From Neobacillus notoginsengisoli (GTDB lineage Bacteria > Bacillota > Bacilli > Bacillales > Cytobacillaceae), in contig NZ_QWEG01000012.1 of the NCBI RefSeq assembly GCF_003515685.1, positions 106,064 through 170,063 on the forward strand: a DNA stretch of 64,000 nt, read 5' to 3'. The stretch's first letter is position 1. The number at the start of each line of letters is the position of its first letter. The position numbers were made by a program, and so were the translations under genes. The notes under the pieces were generated by a model. That model was not told the origin of the DNA. It searched no databases and worked only from the letters and a program-made list of their open reading frames with translations. Below are positions 33,877-42,429 of the stretch, one piece after another.

Positions 33877-34084
33877 GTACCGTTCGGTATACGGCGGTTC
33901 CATTAAGATTGACGCAGTGTTTGATAGCGTTCATACAGACTTTTAAGCCCTTGGGTGCTCCAATAGGAGATTCCAAGGGTTTTGTGTAAGATTGGACTGC
34001 ATGCAATTCTCCAGTATTTCTTCCTGGAGTTCCCCCATTCGTATGCTTTGTGTGCAGGAACCCCAAGACCTATTAGTTTTCTAA

Positions 34085-35967
34085 CTCACATTCCGCATGA
34101 AAAATATTCCATTTTATAAATTTGAAAGGATAGCCTGCCTCCCTCGTAGAATTCTTTTATCACTACAGTAGTGGAGGGGTTATCATGGGTGATCAAGTCC
34201 TTACCCTGGATGTCGGGCCAACCATGCTTCTGTCCAGATTAATGGATGAAATCCGGTTCGAGGAAATCATAAACGAATCCCTGACCTGGGACCAGGAGAG
34301 GTGTTCCCTTTCCCCGGGAACCAGGATCAAAGCCCTGGTCCTGAGTATCCTTTATGAAGGCAATCCGTTATACAAGGTGAAGGAGTTCTTTGAAAGACAG
34401 GATGTCGAACTCCTATTTGGTCCGGACACGACGGCAGACCAGTTCAATGATGACGCCCTTGGCAGGGCGCTTGATTACCTGTATGAAGCCACGCCCTGGA
34501 AAGTATATACGCCTGTTGCCCTTTCCGCGCTGAACAGGCTGGGCCTTGCGCTTTCCCTGCTTCATAACGACACAAGCTCATTTTCCATTTACGGGGAATA
34601 CACGCCAAAAGCTGAAACCAGTGCCGAAACCGAACCGGTCCTCTCCGTTTCCCGCGGGGACAGTAAGGAACACCGTCCCGACCTCAAGCAGATCGTGCTT
34701 GGCATGGCTGTCACACCGGAGCGGATTCCCGTACTCGCCAAGATGGAGGACGGGAACACCTCCGATGTGAAGTGGAACATGGAATTCATCAAAAAGCTCC
34801 GCGAGGTACTGGGCGATGAAGATTGGTCCAACCTCCTGTATCAGGCCGATTCAGCCCTCGTGACGAAGGAAAACCTTGATGGTCTGGCGGATCACGGGCT
34901 TGATTTCCTTTCCCGGCTCCCCGATACATTCAGCCTCTCAGATTAAAAACCCAGGCTTGGGAGGGTGGGAACTGGGTGGAAGCAGGCCGGCTGTCAGGCA
35001 AAAAGGACGGGGCCAAATACCGTTATCAAGCCCATGAACGCGAACTTGAAGGCCGCACATACCGCTTCCTTGTGGTCCACTCGGACCAGCTCGGCAAACA
35101 AAAGGCCAAACGGCTTGAAGCTGAAGTGGAAAAGGAACAGGCGAAACTCTCAAAATCAATGGAAAAGCTTTGTGCAGCCGTTTTCCATTGCCGGGAAGAC
35201 GCCGATGAAGCCAGGGCCTCCTTCGAAAAAACGCATAAGGCCAAGCTTCACGAATACCGGCTTGAGGTCTTCTCTACCGAGGAGGGAGTGAAACGCAGCC
35301 GCCGGGGTAGGCCCAAAAAGGATGAACAGCCAAGACCGAGACGGTCTACCGGATTGTCCTTCAGTCATTTCAGGAAAATCACGAAGAAATGGAACGCAGG
35401 CTCCGGCTGTTGAGCACATTCATCCTGATGACCAACAGGATGGACAAATCAAGGCTTCCCGACCTTGAGATGCTTCGTTCCTACAAAGGCCAGTCGGCAG
35501 CCGAGACGAGGTTCCGCCTGTTGAAGGAGGAACAGATGATCGACGCTGTCTTTGTGAAGACACCTGAAAAAATCGAAGCGCTCGGCATCGTCTATGTGAT
35601 GGCCCTCCTCATTTACGGGATGCTTGAGTACAGGATCAGGAAAGAAATGAAATCACAGGAAAAGCCATTGATCCTGAAAGGGAACCGGAAACTGTTCGAG
35701 CCGACGGGGAGGGCACTCCTTGAACAATTGCAGGATATCCGCCTCATCGTCATCCGGCAGGGAGGAAAGACACACCGCTATTTGCCGGATAACATCGGGG
35801 ACCGGACGAAACGAATCGTCCACCTTGCAGGATACGACATGTCCATCTTCGGGTCGAAAATTAAGGGAAAACCGGAAAAAATGTCGGCCCGCATCATGTT
35901 CAGCACCTTTTTGAAAAACGAATCCTGAAAATTTGTCAGAGTCTAATCTTGACCTGCGAAATGTGAG
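34085..35967 (+). mobile_element. IS1634-family element with broken transposase
   Basis: Ends CTCACATT(T)CGC on the left (34085) and GCGAAATGTGAG on the right (35956-35967) form terminal repeats. The transposase reads from GTG/ATG at 34185: LTLDVGPTMLLSRLMDEI, LFGPDTTADQFNDDALGRAL, DSKEHRPDLKQIVLGMAVTP, YQADSALVTKENL, a TAA at 34944, then YRFLVVHSDQLGKQKA, RRGRPKKDEQP, a frameshift near 35370, and ETRFRLLKEEQMIDAVFVKTPEK to 35928. One nonsense codon and one frameshift disable it. A more decayed relative lies at 22546-23822. Confidence 0.88.
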
Positions 35968-35968
35968 T

Positions 35969-36298
35969 TTAAGAATTAGATAATATAGAATTGTTTGTTT
36001 TATGAAAATTGTTAGATAAGCCGGCGTTCTGATAATTATATAAAACAGCGGTTATTATTTTCTTCATTTCGTTCTCAAACCGTTCTTGGTCACCACCGCA
36101 AATATCACATAATTCTAATTGCTTTATTAGAGTTTGAATAGACTGACTAATTAAATCGATTTCATCTTCAGCCACTCCCTCTAAATTGATCGAATTATTA
36201 TCGTCCTCATCATTTTCTACTGTTCTTATATTGAATCCTAACTTTTTCAGCTTAAGCACCTCCTTTTTTTCTTCTATGTATCTATTTTCTATAATCAT
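35969..36298 (-). CDS. Hypothetical protein (109 aa)
   Basis: 109 residues, acidic: VENDEDDNNSINLEGVAEDEIDLI, one CxxC (LCDICGG) and a helical C-terminus. A GGAG box precedes the ATG. No family recognised. Lies directly beside the IS1634 element and just downstream of the nuclease lipoprotein, with which it may form an operon. Confidence 0.55.
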   Translation of the reverse strand: MIIENRYIEEKKEVLKLKKLGFNIRTVENDEDDNNSINLEGVAEDEIDLISQSIQTLIKQLELCDICGGDQERFENEMKKIITAVLYNYQNAGLSNNFHKTNNSILSNS

Positions 36299-36328
36299 TA
36301 CAAAACTCCTTCCTTTTGCATAAAAATG

Positions 36329-37090
36329 TTAATTACTTAGTAGTTTTTTACTAAGTTCTTTTAGATTACTTGTAATTTTTTCTTTTGCATTATTCTTTAC
36401 AGCATTCATATTAAAACCATTTTTATTATCTACATAACCTGGGATACTCCAAATATTTAATGCTGACTCTTTGGCTTTACCCTCTGCTTCTTTGAAGGAA
36501 TCTATATATTTATATTCACCATATAAATAGGCTACTCTAACTAGACCGTTGGCTAGTAAAATATACTGAATGTTTTTCCCTCCTATAAAAGAATGAATGA
36601 GGTATCTACCGTATTTATCCTTTATATCCGCGTTAGGATCACTTTCTATTTGAATATCTTTATTTAAAATTAACGCTTTTAAAAACTCGGTAGATTCTTT
36701 GCCATATAATTGTTTTTCTTTCGTATATTCAGGTCCGTTTATCCCAATGAGCCTACCAATACTCTTTTTACCAGTTTGAGGATCAAAAAATTCCAAGGTA
36801 TCAGAATCATATATACGTGTAACTCTTACAGTCCGCATTTCCCCGATTGTATCATCCGCAATTTTCGATGTGTGATTTGATTGAGCTATGCTAGATTTTT
36901 TTTCAGAAGAAGTGCTATGTTCCTGGTCTTCTGTTTCTAAAATATTCTTTAAGAGACCTTGCTTAGTTATTGGCTCCACCATTTGTTCCTGCACTTCATA
37001 AGTTGGCCGGTTTTTAGAGACTATCAAGTTTTCAGAACAGGACGTTAAAAATAATAAGGCAGCAATATAAATAGAAAATTTCCTTATCAT
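36329..37090 (-). CDS. Thermonuclease-like (SNase) lipoprotein
   Basis: 253 residues. Lipobox LLFLTSCSEN places it on the outer face of the membrane. A linker of about 90 residues, then the staphylococcal-nuclease domain: VTRIYDSDTLEFF, GRLIGINGPEYTKEKQLYGK (catalytic Arg and Glu), DKYGRYLIHSF (second Arg), ANGLVRVAYLY and ALNIWSIPGYV. Degrades DNA or RNA outside the cell with calcium. Plasmid-borne copies are common in Bacillus and may act on incoming DNA. Upstream neighbour is a small gene with a strong leader hairpin. Confidence 0.88.
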   Translation of the reverse strand: MIRKFSIYIAALLFLTSCSENLIVSKNRPTYEVQEQMVEPITKQGLLKNILETEDQEHSTSSEKKSSIAQSNHTSKIADDTIGEMRTVRVTRIYDSDTLEFFDPQTGKKSIGRLIGINGPEYTKEKQLYGKESTEFLKALILNKDIQIESDPNADIKDKYGRYLIHSFIGGKNIQYILLANGLVRVAYLYGEYKYIDSFKEAEGKAKESALNIWSIPGYVDNKNGFNMNAVKNNAKEKITSNLKELSKKLLSN

Positions 37091-37116
37091 AAATTGGGTG
37101 ATCTCCCCTTACTATT

Positions 37117-37401
37117 TCAATTAACCTCAATGTCTTGCTTCGTCATTTTTGCTATAAAATATAAACACTCTTTAATTGGATATCGGACTAAACTGTGTTT
37201 TTGTGCAAATTTAACACCACCTTTTGTCTCAAGTAACAGTACTAACTCATCGAGGGATAATTCCCCCCTCTTTACCTTATTAAAATGTTTAATTACTAGA
37301 GACTTCCATACACGTCCTGGGGTAAGAATATAGACTTCACCTTGATACTGTCGATTAAAGATGGCTTCAGTAATTTTCTGTCTTTTACTCTCTTTAGACA
37401 A
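37117..37401 (-). CDS. Hypothetical protein (94 aa)
   Basis: 94 residues from TTG 37401 behind AAGGGAG, because a longer reading would run through the leader hairpin. Sequence LSKESKRQKITEAIFNR, VYILTPGRVWKSLVIKHF, GELSLDELVLLLETKGG. Basic and helical, perhaps DNA-binding. No family recognised. Ends 26 bases before the nuclease gene. Confidence 0.6.
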   Translation of the reverse strand: MSKESKRQKITEAIFNRQYQGEVYILTPGRVWKSLVIKHFNKVKRGELSLDELVLLLETKGGVKFAQKHSLVRYPIKECLYFIAKMTKQDIEVN

Positions 37402-37418
37402 TGTAGATTCTCCCTTCA

Positions 37419-37472
37419 AAAAAAAACAAACCCAAGCAGCCATATACAAGATATGAATGGCTTACTTGGGTT
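37419..37472 (-). terminator. Leader hairpin ahead of the 37117 gene
   Basis: AACCCAAGTAAGCCATTCAT and ATATGGCTGCTTGGGTT pair, followed by nine Ts, then GAAGGGAG and the TTG start. One of the clearest intrinsic terminators placed inside a leader. Confidence 0.85.
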
Positions 37473-37627
37473 GTCCCATTAGAGTATGTAGTTTTATATG
37501 GTCTATTTGGAAGGTTTACTTTATTTACGTACAAACAACCATCCAATTGTAGACTTCATAAGAATATTTTACCATATAGTTCTATGTTCATCGAGATATA
37601 TAAATTTATTTACTCAGTTGTAAGAGG

Positions 37628-37744
37628 CTAAATCCAGTTTGTAAAAATTTTAATTAATAACAATAGAGTTATGAGTGGAAATCCTCGTTTTAAAAAGGTT
37701 TTCCCAAAATCTTTCAACCATAACTTCAAGTGTCTTTTATCCAT
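37628..37744 (-). CDS. Small membrane peptide (38 aa)
   Basis: 38 residues behind an AGAGGTGG box: MDKRHLKLWLKDFGKTFLKR followed by a hydrophobic helix FPLITLLLLIKIFTNWI. The amphipathic basic head and single helix resemble small leaderless bacteriocins or toxin-antitoxin type I toxins. No family recognised. Confidence 0.5.
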   Translation of the reverse strand: MDKRHLKLWLKDFGKTFLKRGFPLITLLLLIKIFTNWI

Positions 37745-37818
37745 CTTTTCCACCTCTTTAAATGCACAGTTTCAGTCTTTCGTGAACAACTGGTACTCCT
37801 TATTGGGTTATTGCTTTT

Positions 37819-37980
37819 TTATTTCATCCAGCTATAAATAATTAATCCCCACCCAACACCTAATATCAGTCCGTGTATTTCAGCGCCAGGAATATTCCCA
37901 CAGGATAATCTCCATCTAGTCGCTAAACCGATTGTACCTGCGAAAATCGCGGAAATAAATAGCCTATTTACAGCCCTCAT
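37819..37980 (-). CDS. Small membrane peptide (53 aa)
   Basis: 53 residues with a GGGGGC box before the ATG: MRAVNRLFISAIFAGTIGLA, then SCGNIPGAE, then a second hydrophobic stretch IHGLILGVGWGLIIYSWMK. Two short membrane segments joined by a loop with one Cys. No family recognised. Same orientation as the 38-residue peptide downstream. Confidence 0.5.
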   Translation of the reverse strand: MRAVNRLFISAIFAGTIGLATRWRLSCGNIPGAEIHGLILGVGWGLIIYSWMK

Positions 37981-38036
37981 ATTAGTTACGCCCCCTACTT
38001 ATGACGTTTTTCAGTCCGTCAAGCATACATCCCTAA

Positions 38037-39002
38037 CTAGAGATCATAATAATTATTCAATATTTCAATTACTAAGTCTTCCATGCTAATTCGTCTTTCT
38101 TCTGCTTCATCTTTGATTCGTTGCTTCAATTCAGAAGGAGCTGCCACAGATATTATTTCTAAATTACTATTAATTAATATTCCGTCTAATCGCTTTATTG
38201 CTTCTCCAGAAGTGATTGATTCACTTAGAAAATTATAAATTTTTTCATCTAGTATTTCGGGGATAAAATCAGGTTTGACATCAACTAATATGTTCCCCTG
38301 TTTTTTCTTTACCTTCATATTTTTGGGCCCTAAATGTTTATAGAAAAATTCAATTACCTGGTAAAACAATTCGTCCTCTTTAAATGAGAATTTTGCAAAA
38401 CCTCTCTTGGTCTTATATGGCTTATCTAAAATAGGGGTTACTGGTTTATATCCCTTTTTATGTATTTGGTTAAGAGCAATTCTTTTTCCGTCTCCGGTTG
38501 CTAAATAGGGTTGTTCATTATCATCTAAAAGTATTCTATTATTGGTGTTGCCTTTCCGGTCCTTGAAAGATTGAAACCATGCAAATCCTGTTTCTTTATC
38601 ATAAAATTCTTTTCGTCTTTTCTTTCTGGATTCTATATGTTCACTCTTAAATCGTTCTAATTCTTCCGGACTGATAAAGTTTATTTCACGACCTCGGTAT
38701 AGCTTTTTTTCTGCTTTTAGGTCACCCTGCTTTATATATAAAGCTATAGTTGTAAGATGAACACCCAGCAATTCAGCAGCTTCTCCGGTAGTTATACCTG
38801 GTTTGGTTAATTGTTTTTTTAGTGAGAGTATATCCTCTTTATAAAACAGCTTAGTGGTATCAATATGCCAATTTTCTTCATAGACTGGTTTTAATTTTCC
38901 TTGTTTAACATATCGATGGATAGTAGATGGCTTTACATTTAGTAATTCTGCCGCATCGTTTGTAGAAATAATTTTATCTGTCTCTTTTTCCATCTTCTTC
39001 AC
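38037..39002 (-). CDS. DNA-binding protein with two MerR-like helix-turn-helix domains
   Basis: 321 residues. Two successive HTH_17-type domains: STNDAAELLNVKPSTIHRYV KQGKLKP (residues 13-40) and TTGEAAELLGVHLTTIALYI KQGDLK (71-95). A central unknown domain (FAWFQSFKDRKGNTNNRILL). The C-terminus LKQRIKDEAEERRISMEDLV resembles a ribbon-helix-helix. Probably a plasmid regulator or partition-site binding protein; no partner ATPase is adjacent. Follows the broken adenine methylase in the same orientation. Confidence 0.7.
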   Translation of the reverse strand: MKKMEKETDKIISTNDAAELLNVKPSTIHRYVKQGKLKPVYEENWHIDTTKLFYKEDILSLKKQLTKPGITTGEAAELLGVHLTTIALYIKQGDLKAEKKLYRGREINFISPEELERFKSEHIESRKKRRKEFYDKETGFAWFQSFKDRKGNTNNRILLDDNEQPYLATGDGKRIALNQIHKKGYKPVTPILDKPYKTKRGFAKFSFKEDELFYQVIEFFYKHLGPKNMKVKKKQGNILVDVKPDFIPEILDEKIYNFLSESITSGEAIKRLDGILINSNLEIISVAAPSELKQRIKDEAEERRISMEDLVIEILNNYYDL

Positions 39003-39023
39003 TTCTTTCTGAACAATAAATTT

Positions 39024-39984
39024 CTAAATTGAATAAACTCTAGAAACCTTCTCGACTATAGGATAAACATAATTTCCTTTTATAAGCGGATCATTGTCAT
39101 AACATAAAATGATATCTGCTCCCGAAAACCCCCCATATAATGATTCGAGAAGCTCATTAAGTTTTAAATGGTCTTCTTCGTCATAATAACAGCGATACAA
39201 TTGCTTTCCCTTTTGAACATACGGTGGATCAACTAATATTGTTGTATTAGGTCTCCAGTACATTTCTTCAATTATCTCATAGGCATCTAGATTATGTATT
39301 TGAATCTGTTTACTTAGAGAATGGATTTTGTATATTCTTTGTTTAAGATTTTTGGGATTCCATCGAGATAACAGTTCTTTTTCAGATCCCTTTTTACCAC
39401 CTAATGGATTTGCTCTCTATATACCTGAATAAGCAAGCCGATTTACTAAAAGTGTGGACCAGGCCGCTTCAAATATTGTATTGCCCTGGTAGTCGTTCTT
39501 CACCACTTCTTGAGCTGAAAAATAATCTTTATGATTTGGTGAAATATTATTAAGTCTATCAATTAACTCATACGGTGCATTCTTTATTGTCCAAAACAAT
39601 GAATAGATTCCGAAGTCTAAATCATTCAATATTAAGTTCTGAATCACACCCGCATCTAATAGCACCACCGGCAAATGGACTTACTAAAGTTTCAGAGGCA
39701 TTATCTCTTAATTTAGTATATATGTAATCTGCTAGTTTACTTTTTCCTCCTGGATATCTTAAAGGAGAAAGTCTTTTATTTAACCTAATGTTCAGCTGAG
39801 GCATTAACATGTTTTGAAACGATTTATCTTCTAAAATTAGAGTAAAGCGGTGCTGCTCAGAAGTTTGAGACAAGTAATTATAGCAATCACAGTCAGAACA
39901 CCAGTAACCCTTATTGTAAGCATCTATTTCAGCGCAATCGTATCCTTCTTGATATTCGCAAAACCAACAAGTTAATAACTTCAA
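39024..39984 (-). pseudogene. D12-class DNA adenine methylase pseudogene with N-terminal zinc-binding region
   Basis: Starts MKLLTCWFCEYQEGYDC ... WCSDCDCYNYL, a Cys-rich head, then the D12 motif SPLRYPGGKSKLADYIYTKL and LVSPFAGGA. After that a deletion shifts the frame near 39660; VVLLDAGVIQNLILNDLDFG continues to NRLAYSGI, where a TAG at 39417 interrupts; the rest follows to ILVDPPYVQKGKQLY (motif IV, DPPY) and a stop at 39024. Two lesions, so inactive. Would have methylated adenine N6. Confidence 0.85.
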
Positions 39985-39997
39985 AAAAAATCCCCCC

Positions 39998-40315
39998 TTA
40001 AAAGAGAGTTAGTTGCCGAAAATCTGTTTCTTCTTCATTCGTAGCTTGGGGAATAGGATTGTTAATTTCCTCGGTTAAGGATTCATTTAAACTAGTTTCT
40101 TCTATAATAAGACTTACTTCCTGGATGGGGAAACATCCTCTGAATTTTGTTAGGGCAGCATCCTCATAAAAATCACAGTGCGTTTTTAGAGGGGAGATAT
40201 AATAATGCTTCAACGGTACACATGGGTAACCGTTTTTTCTTGATGTGAGCAAAGCCCTATATATTTTATCTCTTTCTAAGGTAATTTCTTCAGTAGACGG
40301 CCGAGTCACCAGCAT
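39998..40315 (-). CDS. Small protein with C-terminal QLTLF
   Basis: 105 residues behind AGGGGGG. First half LVTRPSTEEITLERDKIY, GYPCVPLKHYYISPLKTHCD; second half acidic, ending ETDFRQLTLF. The last five residues fit the beta-clamp binding pentapeptide. It immediately precedes the adenine methylase and could have been its partner. No family recognised. Confidence 0.65.
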   Translation of the reverse strand: MLVTRPSTEEITLERDKIYRALLTSRKNGYPCVPLKHYYISPLKTHCDFYEDAALTKFRGCFPIQEVSLIIEETSLNESLTEEINNPIPQATNEEETDFRQLTLF

Positions 40316-40337
40316 CTATTTACCCCCCTCTCACAAA

Positions 40338-40625
40338 CTAGATTAATTTGTTCTTACGAGCGTATTGATTATATTCTTCAATCACCTTATCGATTTCTAC
40401 CTTTGTGGGGTTAACCAATACGGTTGTTTGAAACGTTTTTTTAAGAATAATTACATTGTCACCCTGGAGTAATTCGATTTCTACAGTAACCCCTCTCAAA
40501 CTCAATCTCCTTACTTCAATTCGAATTCCATGGTTTTTATGTTCGGACAAATAATATGTAGTTATCCGGATCTCATACGGCCCTTTGTTAACCCTTTTAT
40601 CATTAGTCAGAAAGCGTCTGTTCAT
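40338..40625 (-). CDS. Hypothetical protein (95 aa)
   Basis: 95 residues from ATG 40625, seven bases behind AAAGGA. Beta-rich: GPYEIRITTYYLSEHKNHGI, VRRLSLRGVTVEIELLQGDN, then a final helix. No family recognised. First gene of the short operon leading into the broken adenine methylase. Confidence 0.55.
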   Translation of the reverse strand: MNRRFLTNDKRVNKGPYEIRITTYYLSEHKNHGIRIEVRRLSLRGVTVEIELLQGDNVIILKKTFQTTVLVNPTKVEIDKVIEEYNQYARKNKLI

Positions 40626-41186
40626 TGGCAAGTCCTTTCCAAAAAGGTGATAAAGGATTTCTAGCTTTCCCAAAGTTGAATCATCTAGAACGAAATCCAC
40701 TTATTCTATTTAGTTCTAGATGTCTACGAAAAACTCGATCTCACTTAACAAAACCTTCAGTTTTTCTAATTTTAACTCCTTTTGGTTTTTTCGAGATGGG
40801 ATTGCTAGGTAAAAAAAATCCCCATGTGTATCAGCCCTTCTTACAATTTTTTAATTTCACCCAATCAAGGAGTTTTTTCTACCTCTTCCCTCCTTTTATG
40901 AATTTTATGTATATATATTCCTTGATACTTAAAATTTACCACACTGATAGTATATTGTCTACTTCAATATTAATTATATATAGAATAAATAATTAAATAT
41001 AATATATATATATTAATTAATATAGTAGACAAATAACCTATTTTTCTACTACACTGGTATATAATATATAAAAGAAATCATTTAAATTTATACATATATT
41101 AAAAAGCTAATTATGTTTTCAATAATTAATAACTTAATAGATTTAACTGTTAGAAGAATAATAAGGATTAAGTAAGGAGGCATATA
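40626..41186. other. AT-rich divergent region upstream of the recombinase
   Basis: No gene. Very AT-rich from about 40950. Contains the inverted repeat at 40953-41034 and the promoter region and AAGGAGG box of the recombinase. Confidence 0.5.
40953..41034. repeat. Inverted repeat upstream of the tyrosine recombinase
   Basis: TATTGTCTACT (40953-40963) and AGTAGACAAATA (41024-41035) are inverted, and the similarity extends into ATTAATT on each side of a TA-rich centre. A partial third TCTACT lies at 41045. Candidate recombinase or regulator binding site. Confidence 0.5.
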
Positions 41187-42350
41187 ATGAATAGCAACCA
41201 ATTAATCGTTATCGAAGAATTAAGAAGTAATTTTTTAAATGAAGTTAATAATAGTAATAGTATATCTACACTGACAACGATATTATTAAACGATTCTCTT
41301 TATAGGAATTTACTTGATGATATAGATTACAGTGGTGAAGATGATTATTCCTCCTTCAATGACGTGGAAATGTTCTATCTCTATATTCACAAGCAAAGAG
41401 ACTTAAATGAAAAAAAGAACAGATCCGCCAGTACCAAAAAAGAATACCTCCGGGACCTTCTTTTGTTTTATAAACAGTTAATGGAGAATGCTCATCATTT
41501 TGAATTAGCAATCGAGCAAATAACCGGTTTTCAGTTGTTCAAGCATTTGAATCATCGTCACATAAGGAAATACCAGGAGTGGTTAAAAGATGCTCCCCTT
41601 GGAAAGAGCGGAAAACCATATTCAGTAGCAACGCTCAATAGGAAAACAGTAATCATTAAGAGTTTCTTAGCATTTTTATTTAACACGAAGTATATTTCAA
41701 TCCCGCTTCATGAAAAGGTTCTGAGCAGCAGCGTCCGATCTAACGACCGCCCTAATAAGGAAATCAGTTCCTCAGAAGTTATAGCAATTTTAGATTATTT
41801 CCGAAACAATTCTATTGTTTATGGGATACTAGCTGTATTAGCCACAACTGGAATTCGTGTGGCAGAACTTTGTAAGGCGAGAGTAAGCGATATTGATTAC
41901 TTTGAAGGGGATTATTGGTTAACAGTAATAGGAAAGGGAAATGAAGAGAGGCAAGTGTTAATTCATTCTAATGTATTGCAGGCCATTATAAATTTCCGTA
42001 AGAGAAGAAGGCTTGATTTTAAAGTAGGGCCAGGAGACGAATCTCCCCTTTTTACCTCGGCCAAAGGAAAAGCATATAACTATAAATATTTATCAAATTT
42101 CCTAATACGGAAGATTAACGCAGCCGAGCTAGACATAATTCGTTTAAGGAAAAATCCTATTACTCCCCATACGTTCAGACATGGCTTCGCCTTAATTAGT
42201 GAAGAGCAGGGAGTCGATATTCGGAAGATACAGGAAAGTTTGCACCATAAGGACATACGAACAACAATGATCTATTTGAATAGGAGACAGGCCAGAAAGA
42301 ACAATGCCGCCCACGCATGGAAAAATTCAAATGTTATCCAGAATATTTAA
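41187..42350 (+). CDS. Tyrosine recombinase (phage-integrase family)
   Basis: 387 residues behind AAGGAGG. Long unusual N-terminal 75 residues, core-binding domain (about 76-185, KKEYLRDLLLFYKQL ...), then the catalytic domain with the first Arg in LATTGIRVAELCKARVSDID (Arg 224), the HxxR box TPHTFRHGFAL, a His-His box LHHKDIRTT and the nucleophile in MIYLNRRQ. Catalyses strand exchange, for instance plasmid dimer resolution or integration. No relaxase or excisionase is adjacent. Its last 20 codons and downstream region are duplicated at 45358. Confidence 0.9.
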   Translation: MNSNQLIVIEELRSNFLNEVNNSNSISTLTTILLNDSLYRNLLDDIDYSGEDDYSSFNDVEMFYLYIHKQRDLNEKKNRSASTKKEYLRDLLLFYKQLMENAHHFELAIEQITGFQLFKHLNHRHIRKYQEWLKDAPLGKSGKPYSVATLNRKTVIIKSFLAFLFNTKYISIPLHEKVLSSSVRSNDRPNKEISSSEVIAILDYFRNNSIVYGILAVLATTGIRVAELCKARVSDIDYFEGDYWLTVIGKGNEERQVLIHSNVLQAIINFRKRRRLDFKVGPGDESPLFTSAKGKAYNYKYLSNFLIRKINAAELDIIRLRKNPITPHTFRHGFALISEEQGVDIRKIQESLHHKDIRTTMIYLNRRQARKNNAAHAWKNSNVIQNI

Positions 42351-42411
42351 AGTTAATTCGTTCAAAATACTTATTTGAGGTGATACTATTAATGTAGTAT
42401 TCCCCCTTTGT
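42303..42411 (+). repeat. 109-bp direct repeat, copy 1 (recombinase 3' end)
   Basis: Covers the last codons of the recombinase (NAAHAWKNSNVIQNI) and the following 60 bases, including the palindrome ATACTA-TTAATG-TAGTAT. Differs from copy 2 at one base. Unlike copy 2 it is not followed by a terminator. Confidence 0.9.
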
Positions 42412-42429
42412 CGCTTGTAGGGTACGCAA

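Larger units (their letters stand above)
32204..34075 (-). mobile_element. 5'-truncated group II intron split by IS1182
   Basis: At 33903-34075 the minus strand encodes the end of an intron reverse transcriptase: AYEWGNSRKKYWRIACSPIL, LGISYWSTQGLKSLYERY, stop. This C-terminal (endonuclease-side) domain is absent from the intron at 42430. It is followed by GAACCGCCGTATACC (domain V) and, on the other side of the IS, by the matching GTACGGTGGTGTGAGAGG and a GGGGGTTAGTCACCCCC stem (domain VI region) ending CTACTCGAT at 32212. The 5' half of the intron is missing. Inactive. Confidence 0.82.

Noticed and set aside
34085..35967. Active IS1634 element
   Set aside because: A nonsense codon at 34944 and a frameshift near 35370 interrupt the transposase, and no target duplication was found.
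39024..39984. Phase-variable rather than broken adenine methylase
   Set aside because: No simple repeat tract lies at the frameshift, and a separate nonsense codon at 39417 also interrupts it; decay is the simpler explanation.
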